A stretch of 64,000 nucleotides of DNA from Phallus indusiatus (GCA_027605045.1 JAQFWX010000032.1:458771-522770), one strand, 5' to 3'; shown: positions 12,201 to 25,482, numbered from the stretch's first letter. Made by a program: numbers and translations. Notes: generated by a model from the letters alone, not told the origin.

Positions 12201-15200
12201 CCAATCCATGATGGGGGTCTCTTGCGGGAAGATGACTTCAAGCACGATGCACAGTGAGCAGGCCGAGGTGTGCATTTTATATGGCTCCGACTTTCTCTGT
12301 TCCAAGATATAGAAAGATATAAAAATAACTACCTGAAATATCATACTAACCAGGAAGATAACATACGTATCGAGGCAGAAGATAGACGAACTACGGAGTC
12401 AGCCTCCGTCTGCTAGATGAAGGATGAATCGATAGAGCTTGAAGCTATGTCACTGGCTGCTACTAATACGGACAAGACACGAGCGCTTGTACAAACGGAA
12501 GTATTTAAATACATCATTGGTGCCGACAGCCGCGACGACAGGTGTTGGACGCATAGTGTATTACTTGTTTGTGCGTATTTGTGTTTCTATCATCTATACG
12601 TGTACTAATGTTTCACTGAGTTTTTTTTTGGTACGAAGGTTCATGCAATATGCAACTTGTTCGACGCGACTCAAGAGGCAGTCTCCAGACGCCTCCAAAT
12701 TTATATTTGACATGTACTGTTCAACTTCCACCTCTATATAGTAGGATTAATTGGTTTGAGATGCGCCCAAGTAAATTTCACCTAAAATTGAGAAGCCCAG
12801 GTTCTTAGTTTATTCTATGCTTGCCAACTGTCAACCAATCAAGGTTGGACGGACGTTGTGCGATCAATCTTCCGGGATTATACAATACTCAGTCAGGTTA
12901 ATTGCATTTGCGATAAGCGGATCCTTGACGTCTAGGTGATACATGTATCCACAATACGATGCTATAATAATATAATACTTTTAAGAATATGGAAAAGCCA
13001 GATCAGGCACTTGTTAGGCAATGCACTTGAACCAGCTGTACATCCACTTGGCAGTACTGTGGTCAATTGCCAGTGCTTTGCAAATCAATTTCTCCTAACA
13101 TTGCTGGCAGTTGGCGTCCCTCGAATCAGGGCATGCCTGTCAGTACATACATATAACCACGTTTACTTTTGTGAAGCACCTTCATTTGTTAAACGCTATG
13201 TAGGTGTTTGGCACCGTGTTTAAATATAAGTCTGGGACCCCATATTGAACCCAAAGTATCCAGTCTAATATAGATGACATTAGTGTTCACGTGTCAAGAC
13301 AAGTCATACTATCCGACAGCAAATCATGTCTAGGTGTAGATATTTGTAACATTAAACCCGCTAAACCGTTTTTTTGTATCAATACCGTACATATAAGTAA
13401 TAAGGCGGTTATTGGTTACGTATCGTTGACGAAGCTCATACTAACATCGATTTCTATCTGACTGGGGCTTTGGCGTTACCAGCTTGTGCACAAAAATGTC
13501 TATTTAATTGCCGGTGAAAATATAACTCCGGAAGCATGTGTTTATACAATTAGGCAACTCGACAGTTCATAATAGCATTAAAAATGGCAATTAATTTAAG
13601 TAATCTGAAAATACAAAACAAATGTAGATATGATATGTCATAAAATAGCGATTGGACCCACCGTTACCCCAAGCTGGTTTCATCCGAACATTCTGCTCAA
13701 CTTCAGGCGAGTAGAAACAGGTAAAAACCCGGTTCCGAGTTCAAGTTCATTTGCATATAAAATTACGCCGAAAGAAGGACATAATGTTAATTATAAATCT
13801 ATGGATGGTGTTACGACAGTAATTTACCCAAAACAACTCAAGCACCTCGCATCATGTTTTGTCGGCGCAGCCGTAACAGAACAGCAGGCATGTATATTGG
13901 GATTAGTGAATTAGACTCGAAAGAAATGTTAATTTCAACACGATCAGGTGAATGCACTCTTCTTCGAAGATAAATGCCAATCGGGAAGTCCGTACCCAAG
14001 TTAACATTTTTGCTATTGCCATACCAATCCATGTGCTCACTCATCGCCAAAACGGAACCACCCCGGTATGCTTGTAAACAGTACAATTCATGATTGCTTG
14101 AAAAAAAGTTGCACGTGAACTCAGACGAATGGGGAAAAGTCATGAATCACATGGTGAATGTTTGATAGCGGCTACTAATAAATAACATGTTAGTTTGATC
14201 GGGTACATACATGTTGACATATGCATTACGCTTGCCGGTGTTGTGAGGTTAATTAAGTTTTAGTGTTCGAATATTAATGACAACCAGCTTGACTCATCAG
14301 GCTGCAGCCGACAACTGGTGACACTGAAAAGTATACAGCAGTGGCATGGTAATACATTTCTAGACCAGTATGACGTGTCATTATCAGCGGATAAAAGATT
14401 GAAGGTGAGGTGGATGAGGAACGCTCGACACAAACACAGCATAGGCCAGGGGAAATAATTTTCTTAACGAGACCATGTTGTGGCACGAACCTTCGCAAAA
14501 ACTTCAAGCATAATCATTTTCTTCATTTTTCACCCCAAAAAGCAATTTGGAAGAGGGGTAGCTGTGACGATTGGTCTAAATTCTATATTTTTGTTTCCGA
14601 ATCTTCTGAGTGCCCGAGATTCCAAATCTCCCATTTGAATACCTTTGTAACATCATAATTTATGGAGTTCAGTGAGTTCTTGGTAAGACGGATTACTGAT
14701 TGACATGCCTTACCCGAAACCATATGTTCCATTCGGAAGATACTTGCACGTTGAACGGTAAATCAAAGTCCCTTTTACCTGCATCAAACCGGTTTCATAT
14801 ATAAATATCGCTACCTATGGATATTGAACATTAGCCCAATAAGGTAAAAAAGAAACAGCCGCCTGTCATAACGCGAATAAAAGAAGTCCCCCTGGTTTGT
14901 TCCGTTCGTGAGCGAAGTCGTAGTCATTAAACAGCCGCCGCTTCGCCGAACATTAGGCTCCTGCTTAATTTAGATTTGAGGAAGACTATGGGCAGAAGTA
15001 TCAATCTCAAATGCAGCTAGCCTCAGCTAGCACGGGGTGGCACGGCTATTACGGCTAATAACGATTTTCAGCAGTCTAGCAGAGTCTAGCACAGTAGTTT
15101 TTGGTTTGACTCGCCAGCGGCCGCCAAATCGGGCACTATAACTGGCACGTTGCATGGTCAGGAACATGAATCGGAAGCCTTTGTTATGAAACCAAGATGA

Positions 15201-15986
15201 TTGAAACAACTCATTCCATATGAGTTAGTTGAGATCTTACATAAAGTGTATATCCAGTTTCCTAATAAATTTAATAATACATTGCAAACCTCGAGTAGCA
15301 ACGTGATTTTCAGTGAGTGCGTCTTAGCTAAACACACAGTCAAAGGATGTGCTAGATAATATTTTCAAGGACAGTTTTCCTGAAAATCATTCCTGATAAA
15401 TCTACCGAGAAATCCGAATAAGGTGAGCGCCCCGAAGTGGAACGACTGAAGGACTACAGACACCCCTAAGAAAACAAGCGAATCCGAGTCGGTTAGGATA
15501 TAATTATTCGGTGATGCTCATCTTCAGAAAATTCAAGGGTAGAATCTTCTAGGGTCTTCTAATCATTAATATGGCACTCGATCCTTTATTTCTAATAGCG
15601 GCCGACACTCCGGATAAAATAAGGAAGGCTCGCAATTTGATGAACTCCGCTCCGGGTGTTCTTCTTTTGAAAGATGGATGACCGGAAGGCTAGGGATGTG
15701 TACCGTCTTCATCATAAACCCGTAAATCAGTGTGTGTGATTCTCAGGATATGAGTAGTTGATCACTAAAGAGATTTTCTAAATGATCCAAAGAGCTCGGA
15801 TGCCTCCCGGGTGATAATCTGGAGTGCAAATTTAACTCACTTAGGTTTATAGGTATCCATGCTTATCATGATCAAGGTCAATGAACAATAGCGTTGCCTC
15901 TGTGCGTATATATTGTTTAATTTTTATCAAGTTTGGGCAAACTTGATTTGGGGAGAGCAATATGCGTGACATGTGACATGTGACAT
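9227..15986. other. Long gene-poor region
   Basis: About 6.8 kb of AT-rich sequence. All open frames are short (at most about 110 codons), none shows a family motif, and none could be joined into a longer protein. Candidates at 9893-10153 (-), 12009-12344 (-), 13630-13914 (+) and 13838-14143 (-) were read and not accepted. Near 14995-15090 there are short imperfect reiterations of GCTAGC and TCTAGCA units. No transposon ends or coding remnants were recognised. Non-coding RNA or a fast-evolving gene cannot be excluded. Confidence 0.5.
15966..15986 (+). repeat. Three perfect GTGACAT repeats touching a start codon
   Basis: Three head-to-tail copies of GTGACAT (15966-15972, 15973-15979, 15980-15986) end directly at the ATG at 15987 of the MED8 gene. 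They lie in the presumed 5' leader. Confidence 0.9.
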
Positions 15987-16889
15987 ATGACACTCGCCAC
16001 TCCGGTCCTCACTGTCCCGTCAACAGCAATGAACCAGCTGCAGCATGTTGGACAACTCGAGTCTTTAAAATATCGCATGAATCAGCTAATTGAATCAATT
16101 GGCGCGTTACAATACTTGATTCATAACAATAATACTCCAGCAATGCCCCCTTGGCCAGACATACTTGCAAGATATAACTTGCTTCTCAGTCAAATCCATG
16201 GACTTTTCAATGCTCTTTCGTATATGCCATCCCAAGTCCAACAATCTCAGCAGGAGCAAGTTTCTCAGCACCACGGCAAAACCAGATCGCTACAAAATCT
16301 CGTCGTATATCCAACTGTCCTGATTACACAATACCAATTGGATCACGGTTTACAACAGCTTTTTCGAACTACGCAAACCTTGGACGTGCTGAATGAAGAG
16401 GACATTATTGTTCGCAAAATCGCAGCCGTACTCAAAAACTCTACCCCAGAAGGTATACCGCTTCAGCCAGGACCGGAAGGATGCATGCGGGTCGTTCATG
16501 AGTGTGCAGAGATCAAACATGAACACGACGCACGAGTACAACGGGCGGTCAGGGCTGTAACTCTTTTAAAAGAAAAATATGATTGGCATGCCAGAGTAGA
16601 AGTCAATGGGGCGGTTGAAGAAGAAGATGGGGAAGAAGGAGAAGGAGAACGGGAAGAGTCGGGCCAAAAGGATCAACTCTTAGCTATCGTCGATGTGGAA
16701 ATGGCCGTGGCGGATACAAACGAGGCCGGCATAATGGCGGAAGCTTCAGCTCCTCCTGGCCCTTCTAATATCAATGATTTGCCAACTGGCCGTAACTCAG
16801 AAGCCAGTACCCCTTCCCCTACTTCTGTTCAGTCAGATGCGATCAACGAAGCAACTGTCACAAGAACTGTACTGGGCGAGTTGAATTAG
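15987..16889 (+). CDS. MED8: Mediator of RNA polymerase II transcription subunit 8
   Basis: MED8 belongs to the Mediator head module and bridges activators to RNA polymerase II. This is a 300-residue, intron-free frame. The diagnostic N-terminal helical region is present: LESLKYRMNQLIESIGALQY, followed by PPWPDILARYNLLLSQIHGL, the conserved MED8 core. The middle is helical, with PLQPGPEGCMRVVHECAEI and a coiled segment (HDARVQRAVRAVTLLKEKYDW). The C-terminal third is acidic (EEEDGEEGEGERE) and then Ser/Thr/Pro-rich, as in other basidiomycete forms. A second in-frame ATG at 16029 (MNQLQHVGQLESL) has a good context and would remove 14 residues not needed by the fold, so either start is possible. 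Confidence 0.87.
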   Translation: MTLATPVLTVPSTAMNQLQHVGQLESLKYRMNQLIESIGALQYLIHNNNTPAMPPWPDILARYNLLLSQIHGLFNALSYMPSQVQQSQQEQVSQHHGKTRSLQNLVVYPTVLITQYQLDHGLQQLFRTTQTLDVLNEEDIIVRKIAAVLKNSTPEGIPLQPGPEGCMRVVHECAEIKHEHDARVQRAVRAVTLLKEKYDWHARVEVNGAVEEEDGEEGEGEREESGQKDQLLAIVDVEMAVADTNEAGIMAEASAPPGPSNINDLPTGRNSEASTPSPTSVQSDAINEATVTRTVLGELN

Positions 16890-17831
16890 CGTCAGGTTGA
16901 CAAAAGGTGGTGTTAAGTCTCTTGATCCAGGCACTACGAATAATAATCAGATCACCTCGTGATTGACCAATCAAATTATATGTATGATTCGAACAAAGCC
17001 GTTTGATTCGCCGTGAAACAATCAAGTCTTCTGAATTGGATTATGCATACTTGTTTGCTTCTTTGCATTCGATCTCCAAAGCGGAAAGGGCCATAAGGGA
17101 CAGTAGTATGTATTCTATAATGGTACCTTCAGGGACCGGCCTTCATCAATTCATGTGCACACCCACAACGTTGGGCGGCGTGAGAGCTGTGGACCTTGGC
17201 CTCTCGTACGCCAATCCCGCTTCCCGTAGGATCGGGTCTTTTCCATCACTTGAATCTAAATGAAAATGCAACCACAACAACGGAAACGCTAAATGGGTCA
17301 AATTGATGGCTATTACCGCTATTTTGGGTGTTCTCTAGCCTGTCTTCTGCGATTTACAAAAAAATCTTCGCTCTTTGTACATATAGGTTCATGTATATCA
17401 CTTACAGGATAACTGATTCCAAAGTTTGTGTTGTTCCCATAAGCCCTGACTGACGTTAATATTACGGTGCCAGTACTAGTCATTTTTGTGTTAATAATTG
17501 ACCTGCCTTTTGCTGGGCATTCTAATTGAAGTTGCTTTACTTCATTCCAGGCCCATGACCAACGAGGCGAATTAACCGCAAGGTACTATAATGTTTTGTG
17601 TTATCCCTGTCCGCAGGAGAACCACTGAGTACTATGAAAAATTTGTCAAGTGTACTAGTCAGATCTTTGAGTTGAGTTGGGCGCGCTACTTTTCCATCGA
17701 GATTAGTATTTGTATCCGATCTTGGTACCTTCGGACAAAGATTTCAGATAAAAAGCATCAATTGACATTCAGATATTCCGTCTAAACTATTTAAATAATT
17801 CTGAGAAGAAGAAAAAAACGGCGGACGCCAT
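16890..17831. other. Intergenic region between convergent MED8 and peroxidase genes
   Basis: About 940 bases holding the 3' ends of both convergent genes. The frame at 17003-17263 (86 codons) has no recognisable motif and is probably chance. Confidence 0.5.
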
Positions 17832-19287
<1,456 letters not shown>

Positions 19288-19969
19288 ATTCTGTTGACCT
19301 AGAGAGAAGTAGCACAAGATATCACTTTGAGGACAAGCCGAGTGCTAAAGAGTGGCACACGAAATGGTAGTGTTTATATACTTTGAAGCGTATTAGATGG
19401 GGAACTTGACTCAGGACCCATGCACATGAACAGTTTCGCTCACCGTTCACTCTTCCCCGAAGCACTCCGATCGTTTAGTCCAATCGAATACCTTGGAAAC
19501 CAAAAGGACACCTTAACATTTAATCGAAGTTGTGGTGATGAGAAATTTACAATCGATCGATGATTAAAAAAGAACCTGAACAGCTCTTTGGCAGCATGGC
19601 CTTCAGATTTCACAAAACTCGGAGAGGTCCGTTACAAGAGACGAATAGCTGCACTCGCAATTAGTTATGAAGTGTGATTTTGAGAATACGAATTTGATAT
19701 CATAAATTAGACCGAGACAGCAATTTCAAGGGGTTGAATTTTGGCAACATGAAAAGCTGATCGAGCTCGTGGTTAGTCAAAAAAGTGCCTAGATTTTCTA
19801 GAAGACAGGACATACTTTGGTATGTTGGACTTGACGGCGCCTGCAAGAGCAGAAAAATTTACTAGAAAAAAAGAAGAAAAAAAAAACTTCATTGTTATCG
19901 AAGAGACATGATTACATAAACACTACGACTAAGGGTTTGACGTCAAATGAGGTCGGCGACTTCCTAGCT
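19288..19969. other. Promoter region of the manganese peroxidase gene
   Basis: About 680 bases upstream of the minus-strand MnP. It has a TATA box near 19375 and one TGCACTC (19650-19656), which fits the metal-response core TGCRCNC reported for MnP promoters. A seven-base match of this looseness is weak evidence alone. Confidence 0.45.
19373..19380 (-). promoter_or_regulatory. TATA box of the MnP gene
   Basis: Read on the minus strand this is TATATAAA, 86-93 bases upstream of the MnP start codon at 19287. Confidence 0.6.
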
Positions 19970-20212
19970 TCAAAGTGATTGGTCTAGACTGTCCGGCTTT
20001 CGGTTCCTTACGTCATGCTTCTTGGCATTTTTGAACTTGGTTGGATGATTGCCAGCGACAACCCAGCGACGTTGGTTCGTATTGCAGCAAGCCTTATTGG
20101 GTAACACAGACAGCAAAACCCACAGTAGGACCGGCGTGAGAACACAATTGATCCCCGTGGCGATAACGGCGCATTTAATCTGTCCCATGGAGTTGGGTGG
20201 AGTCGCTACCAT
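19970..20212 (-). CDS. Small hypothetical peptide with one hydrophobic segment
   Basis: An 80-codon frame with a fair start context (AAACAATGG) and an A/T-rich TATA-like element about 80 bases upstream (ATATAAAT on the minus strand). The peptide has a short polar N-terminus, a hydrophobic stretch (CVLTPVLLWVLLSVLPN) that could cross a membrane, four Cys residues including a CC pair, and a basic tail (KFKNAKKHDVRNRK). I do not recognise a family. The GINC...CCNTNQ spacing faintly recalls a class I hydrophobin, but there is no signal peptide and only four Cys. It lies about 680 bases upstream of MnP on the same strand. It may be chance. Confidence 0.25.
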   Translation of the reverse strand: MVATPPNSMGQIKCAVIATGINCVLTPVLLWVLLSVLPNKACCNTNQRRWVVAGNHPTKFKNAKKHDVRNRKPDSLDQSL

Positions 20213-22181
20213 TGTTTCCTGAACAGTGAGATCCCGTGGATTTGGTAAAGCTCATCAACAGATGATGAGAAAGGAAAAGCCAGTTTGCCGGATTTATATC
20301 TTGGCAGGTTTAATTGCATAGTGCCCACTCACAAATTGCTTCAAGCCAATTTAATTTTTCAAATCGTTTATCAATCGTTGCTTTGTGAATGGTCAGTCTA
20401 CTAAGTTGATCAATCCGTTTCAATTTGATTTAACGAAGATCTATTTCGCAACTCTATCTTTGCATTTGTCATATCAAAAGCGGTACCGCTGAGACCACTA
20501 ACCTTTTCGCGATATTTTCCAGAGTCTCTGTATAGCTGTCGAGAGTCGTTCATTTTTGTGACATGTTCCCATTACTACTACCCCTATCTAGCATGTGGAC
20601 TTGAGCAATGTTTCGTGCTAGTGTTTCAGGCTAATGCACAGACTCTAAGACTACTGTCTGGCGCCCCGCTCACCCATGGCATAAAGTTACTTTACCCCTC
20701 AAATACTAGTAAAGTTTGCAGTCGAGACAAAGTTCAAAATAATAGAAGCTCAGACACAAATTGACTAATCTATTTCAATCAAAGGGGAGGTTAATCTTGC
20801 TCTCGAAAAGCGTAAAACAGTCTTAGTTAAACAGATCGTTTCGACCGATATAAAACATCTACAAAGAGGAATGAAGTTAGACCCGAGCTTGTTGAATTGA
20901 AACGAACAGAGGGTAGCAAGCGAACTTTGCTTGCTGCCCTTTGTTCGATGCTTCGCTACGGCTCAGTCTAACTCACCCTCGTGCTGATTAAGGTCATATG
21001 AACGGACGATACTCCGTCTCAACGTCAGTCACCTTCAGCACTTGGTTGGTTTTGAACTTGCGGTTCCTAAATGTTAGAGCTAAATGCAATTCAAACATAC
21101 CTGCACATAATATAAACTCGGAAAAGATCTCACCAAGCCGATTTAAATATAAATTGTTTTACCGCACCATGCCATGTTAGTACTTAACCAAGTTTATAAA
21201 TGAGACTTATGATTGGCTATCATTGGAGAACCCAACAGACTCTGCGGATTACTATTAGTATCACTAGCCTGCGTACTATAAATAAAAAGCCATCTCCATA
21301 AATATGATAATAAAACAAATTCTGACCATACGTTTAATTGACAACAAACAACTTTAGACCTGCATCCTAAAGATCTTGAAAGAAGATCTAGTTACAAGTG
21401 TTTGCATATATGTATACTATGCAAACGGCTCTGAAAGTTGACGTGAGAAATGATGATACGACGGTAGTAAATAAGACTATCGGCTAACGGAGAACTCAAA
21501 CTAACTTCAAGTTAAGCGGGGGTCAGTTACAGGATATCATGTTAGAAAGAAGAGTTTTATGCGAGAATAGAAGAAGAAATATAGTTGCATTCTTTCTAGA
21601 CCATAGAGCAGTGGAGAACTGCCAATAGTAGAGCTTATGCAAAATCCCACTAGGATGGAAAAGCTGACAGATAATATGACGTGACAAAAGCAAAAGTCCT
21701 GCCCCCATACCCAATTTTGTGTCAATCTTAGGACCGAAGAGCCGCGTCCTTTGATTAAGAAAGCATCGAATACCTTTCGAGGGATAAATCAATTGGGGAT
21801 GAGGATTTTGCCGTTGCTTCACGAATGTTTGCCTGCCGATCATAAAAAGGCGTACAAGGTAATTGCCATGAAATGATTCGTTCTTCGATAGGTCTCACAG
21901 AAACTTTAGGGGGAAAAGAAATAAACAGAGCATATCAAGCACAGCTCCAACCCATAAGATGCAATTTAATTTGAATATAATAGATAGAGATATATAGCAC
22001 GTGGGCAGCCGTACAGACATACATATATAATATTATGTTATTGGACAAAACCAAGTGAGAAATCACACTATAATCTAATTCTACTAATGAAAAACAGTAC
22101 CCACAATCAACGACTAAGCCGAAAGGAACGAAAACGAAAAATATCACGTTATCTTCGACATGCCTCGCAGCCGGACCTGCA
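20213..22181. other. Gene-poor interval with a long hairpin
   Basis: About 2 kb with no accepted gene. Frames at 20558-20764 (+) and 21523-21843 (-) lack family signatures. The outstanding element is the palindrome at 20876-20972. Confidence 0.5.
20876..20972. repeat. 97-base imperfect inverted repeat
   Basis: The outer arms pair GTTAGACCCGAGC (left) with GCTCAGTCTAAC (right). The inner arms pair GAACAGAGGGTAGCAAGC (20904-20921) with GCTTGCTGCCCTTTGTTC (20929-20946), with only two mismatches around a 7-base loop. Weaker pairing connects the two blocks and continues a few bases outside. It could be a small MITE-like element, a cruciform or a transcribed RNA hairpin. Confidence 0.7.
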
Positions 22182-23604
22182 TTATCTCGTTTTAACTTCG
22201 GACTCGACGGAGATGGCACCTTCGTTTACAGTACCGCGGTTTTCATGTGCACCAGCCATCCTTTCCAAGTTACGACGAAGTGAGGGATATACAGCTGGTA
22301 TACCTGCGTGATATAACTGAGAAGCCAGTTTCGGTTCAACGTAGATCCCGCTGTCCAAACATGGTATTAATATGATATTGTTTCGCACAGGTGTGAACGC
22401 CTACCGTGCATCCACAAGCACTTTGCCGTCCAAGTCCTCAATCCAGCCGTCTACAACTGCTTTCCTTCCCTTGAGCTCTACAAGTTTGGTCTTCATAATA
22501 ACGAACTTTTATTTTGAAAATAAAAAATAAGTCATAAAATTTGAATGAAACTGAAATAAATCACTTGATCAGCTCTTGTCGGAGCACGAAAATTGAGGTT
22601 GAGATTAGCGGTGACAGCAACACGAGATGGAAATGTAAGGAAGGCCTTCACAACACAATGAACCGTCATTTTTTGGTACATGACACAATCAAAGATACCT
22701 ACGGGTCTTGCGCAGCCCTCGTCAAGTAAAGTTGCCAGCAATCCTCCGTGAATAATACCTTCATGACCCTAATTCATCATAAAAATTAATTGCATCCAAT
22801 CGAGAAAGGAAATTACAACGACTGACGCAAATACCGGTCCCAAGATGGATGAAAACCCACGTCTCAGTTTCATCCTTACGGGAACGGACGATGGGCGGTA
22901 CGGCAATCCTTGTAGGACCTCTAATGACACCAGCCGTAAAGTGGTTTAGAAGCCTTTCTGGAGGAAGCGAGACATATGGCCGGGCTTCGTACCACTCGGA
23001 CGCATCTTATGCGAATTAGAACAACCCCAAAACGGAAAGATTCACACAACTGGCTTCTTTCCGCCCGTTTTTCAACTCACCTGGAGCCTCTCTACATTTT
23101 TTCAGAACTTCCAGTTCATTCAGCTCTTTCTCGACTTTGGCAATAATGCGTTTGGCTTCCTCTGAATGTTCTGGTGGAGGAGGAGGGATGGGTCGAGGAT
23201 TGAAAAGAGTAAATGCCTCGGGCGGTGCAAAGAGACCCAAAAGATACGATGACGATGCCAGGAAGCCCGAGAAAACTGGGTAGGGTATCTTAGTAAGTCA
23301 TCCGCCTTTTGTCTTAATGAAAGGAAGCACCTAATGCATGGAGTAAGCTAACCCGACGTCCACCTGTGTTAGAACCGGCGTGGGATGCATAGCTTCTTGT
23401 CGTCGACGATTTCGGTCGAAAACGGATTATTCGTGTCGATGGTAAGATAGACTGTCTGCTGCTAGTGTTGCAAAGCTTGGACGACGGATTGGACGCCGGA
23501 GAGGGAAAAAGAATGCCGCCCGCCGCATGATTATTAAGAAGCCTTGATCTCAAACCAAATCTGGAAAATTTGGGAGATTTTTTAAAATAGATAGACAGCG
23601 ACAT
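22182..23604 (-). CDS. Mitochondrial hotdog-fold thioesterase (PaaI/THEM4-like)
   Basis: Likely hydrolyses acyl-CoA esters in mitochondria. The start at 23604 gives a basic, Ser/Arg-rich presequence (about 85 residues) ending in a mitochondrial-type motif (SSTTRSYASHAG). After an intron comes a possible membrane segment (VFSGFLASSSYLLGLFAPP), a helix with KVEKELNELEVLKKC, then the domain. The hallmark is GHEGIIHGGLLATLLDEGCA, the hotdog HGG...LLDE motif with its active-site Asp/Glu region. Strands TANLNLNFRAPTRADQ, VELKGRKAVVDGWIEDLDG and VLVDARGIYVEP follow. At least six exons join in phase, for instance DAR to GIYVEP across the intron near 22360-22405. The C-terminal extension is fungal-specific. 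Yeast has related mitochondrial proteins. Substrate unknown. Confidence 0.82.
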
Positions 23605-24572
23605 CGCAGGAAAATCAGAAATGCTCAGTGCTTGGAGCTAGATGAAAGACGACAGGAGAAAAATTAACGAGCTGAGATGACGAGTCTCGCTAGGGGTGGT
23701 AGTTATACATAAATCATGATCCGGAAGTAGTGTTTCGGACGGGAATACATACAAAGGTGGCTGCGTGGGCGGTTCTGAAAGAATGACTGAACACCAAATT
23801 GAGTTGTGCAGGAGTTATATAATTAAGTATCGCACCTAAGAGTCTATCTGATAAGACCCAGTATACGTAGCCCCTTATGGTCGAACAATAGAGCTGACTC
23901 AATTGGTGTGAGCGAGACCAGGACCAGAGACAGTCGTGAAAACTTGAAATTGTTATCCTGACGTTGGACGTCTGCAACTTTGGCACAATTTATTTAACAA
24001 GGGCGCCAGGCATGCGCGATGTCGTCGAGTTGTTCGCGAGTCACTGACGGACTGCCAGATATCTTTTCGCTTACGTGATGCTGGAACTGGCAGACAACTT
24101 TCCACCCGAGGCCAATCGGATCTGCGGCAAATTGTTGCGCATGATTTCTAGCGAATGACTAATTTCATCTGCCGTTTCCATCGTGGCTAATAACAATGTA
24201 CAAGGCGTGGCGCAAGTGTGATGATGATGATAACAACGTCGGATCTCGAGCAACGTGTATGAATAATAAGAATGGTGATATAGATATTATATATCTTAAA
24301 ACAAAACAAAGGTCTGCACATAATCGATATGTTTACTCCTGATTGGTGAAGTAGTATACTCGTATACCCTTTGAGAAAAGATACGCTGACCCGAGCGCTC
24401 AGCCAAAAAAAAACAATGAGACAGCAACATGACCAAAACTAGAAAAGAAACCTAACAAACAAGGAAAAAAAGGATCTATAAAGAGCAAACCCTGGCTCTT
24501 GGTATATGTGACTGCATCTATCTGTCTTTTCCCGACACTAGCGAGGAAAGAGTTAACTGAAGCTTTCTAGTT
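23605..24572. other. Interval between thioesterase and LysM genes
   Basis: About 970 bases. Apart from the doubtful short frame at 24071-24181, nothing is recognised; the frame at 23714-23986 (-) has no motif. Confidence 0.45.
24071..24181 (-). CDS. Very short possible first exon, unknown
   Basis: From an ATG at 24181, minus strand, the frame reads METADEISHSLEIMRNNLPQ then IRLASGGK, a soluble helix-like segment. Unspliced it stops at 24071. A second coding-looking segment follows at about 24003-24050 in another frame (PSVTREQLDDIAHAWRPC), so a short intron may join them into a protein of about 55 residues. No donor/acceptor pair of normal quality restores the frame, so this stays tentative. 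No family recognised. Confidence 0.22.
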   Translation of the reverse strand: METADEISHSLEIMRNNLPQIRLASGGKLSASSSIT

Positions 24573-25482
24573 TCAATTGTCTTCTTCGTCTTCGTCTTCG
24601 AGCTCGTCACAGAACGGCAAATCGCCGTCATCTCCATCATCGCTTGGAGAGGAAGAGGGAGCGGAAGAGTGAACTGTTGGAGATGGAGTTGGAGCAGGGG
24701 AAGCAGATGAGGAGTGAACTGATGGTGAAGGTGCAACGTTGACAGGTGCTGCGGGTGCCGAAGAAGCAGGTGGCGCAGAGGAGCCAGATGGGGCGGAAGA
24801 AGGCTCGGCAGCACCCATCGGAGGAACCAAGACCTCGCTGGCAACGCAAACAACCTGCGATACAAGTATTCACATTATCATGCTAACTCCGTTTTTCCAT
24901 TATATATGTGACATACCTGACCGACATACAAGTTGGTACATTCGTCGTTTATAGTTGGGTTGTTGTGGAAGAACATGGTGCCATTGATACCCGCGCATTC
25001 GATCAACTCGTCACAAGTATCACCTTCTTCAATAACAAGCGTGTCGGTACAATCTTCTCCCTGGGTTCCAAGGCAAAGGGTCTAATATCCTAGCTTAATC
25101 GTCATAACCACAAGGACAGTCCAGTATACTCACCTGTCCAACTTGAAGGTTCGTGCACCCACTGTTAATTGAAGGGTTGTTGGTTGCTAGTTGGTAGCTG
25201 GCAAGCAAAGATGCCCTCAGTAACAAATCAAACCACAAATGCACTCCGTGAAACATACGTCGAGACACTCTGGCTCGAAGAAATGCCATCGCAAGTATCT
25301 CCAGCCTTAACGGTATAGGAACGGGAGCATTGCGCTAAAGAAGTCCAATAGAAAAAGAGCAAAAATCAAATCAAACTAAGTTCAAGAGCTGCTAGTTGAT
25401 TTTGAAAATCGGAGACTGTACCTGAGACAAATGGCAGAGAAGCAGCCAAGGCGAAAACGAGAGTAGCAGCTTTGGAGATCAT
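24573..25482 (-). CDS. Secreted two-LysM-domain protein with Ser/Pro-rich acidic tail
   Basis: LysM domains bind chitin or related N-acetylglucosamine polymers. The start at 25482 gives a signal peptide (MISKAATLVFALAASLPFVS). LysM 1 begins SYTVKAGDTCDGISSS and ends CTNLQVGQTLCLG; LysM 2 begins TLVIEEGDTCDELIECAG and ends CTNLYVGQVVCVA. Introns fall after VS, after SVST, after the first VGQ and after the second VGQ, a regular pattern suggesting domain duplication. Each domain has Asp-Thr-Cys near its start and the Asn-Pro-x-Ile-Asn loop (NNPSINSGC, NNPTINDEC). The remaining third is Ser/Ala/Pro-rich, ending in a strongly acidic run (CDELEDEDEEDN), without a GPI signal. The length and tail differ from minimal LysM effectors. 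A long pyrimidine tract (minus strand, about 25590-25690) fits a leader. Confidence 0.9.

Noticed and set aside
12009..12344. 111-codon minus-strand frame with a hydrophobic start, considered as a membrane-protein exon
   Set aside because: It could not be joined to neighbouring exons, and the motif-like fragments did not match a family I know.
19970..20212. Possible hydrophobin
   Set aside because: Only four Cys in the wrong pattern and no signal peptide; kept only as a low-confidence hypothetical peptide.
21523..21843. 106-codon minus-strand frame
   Set aside because: Composition and lack of motifs fit a chance frame in AT-rich DNA.
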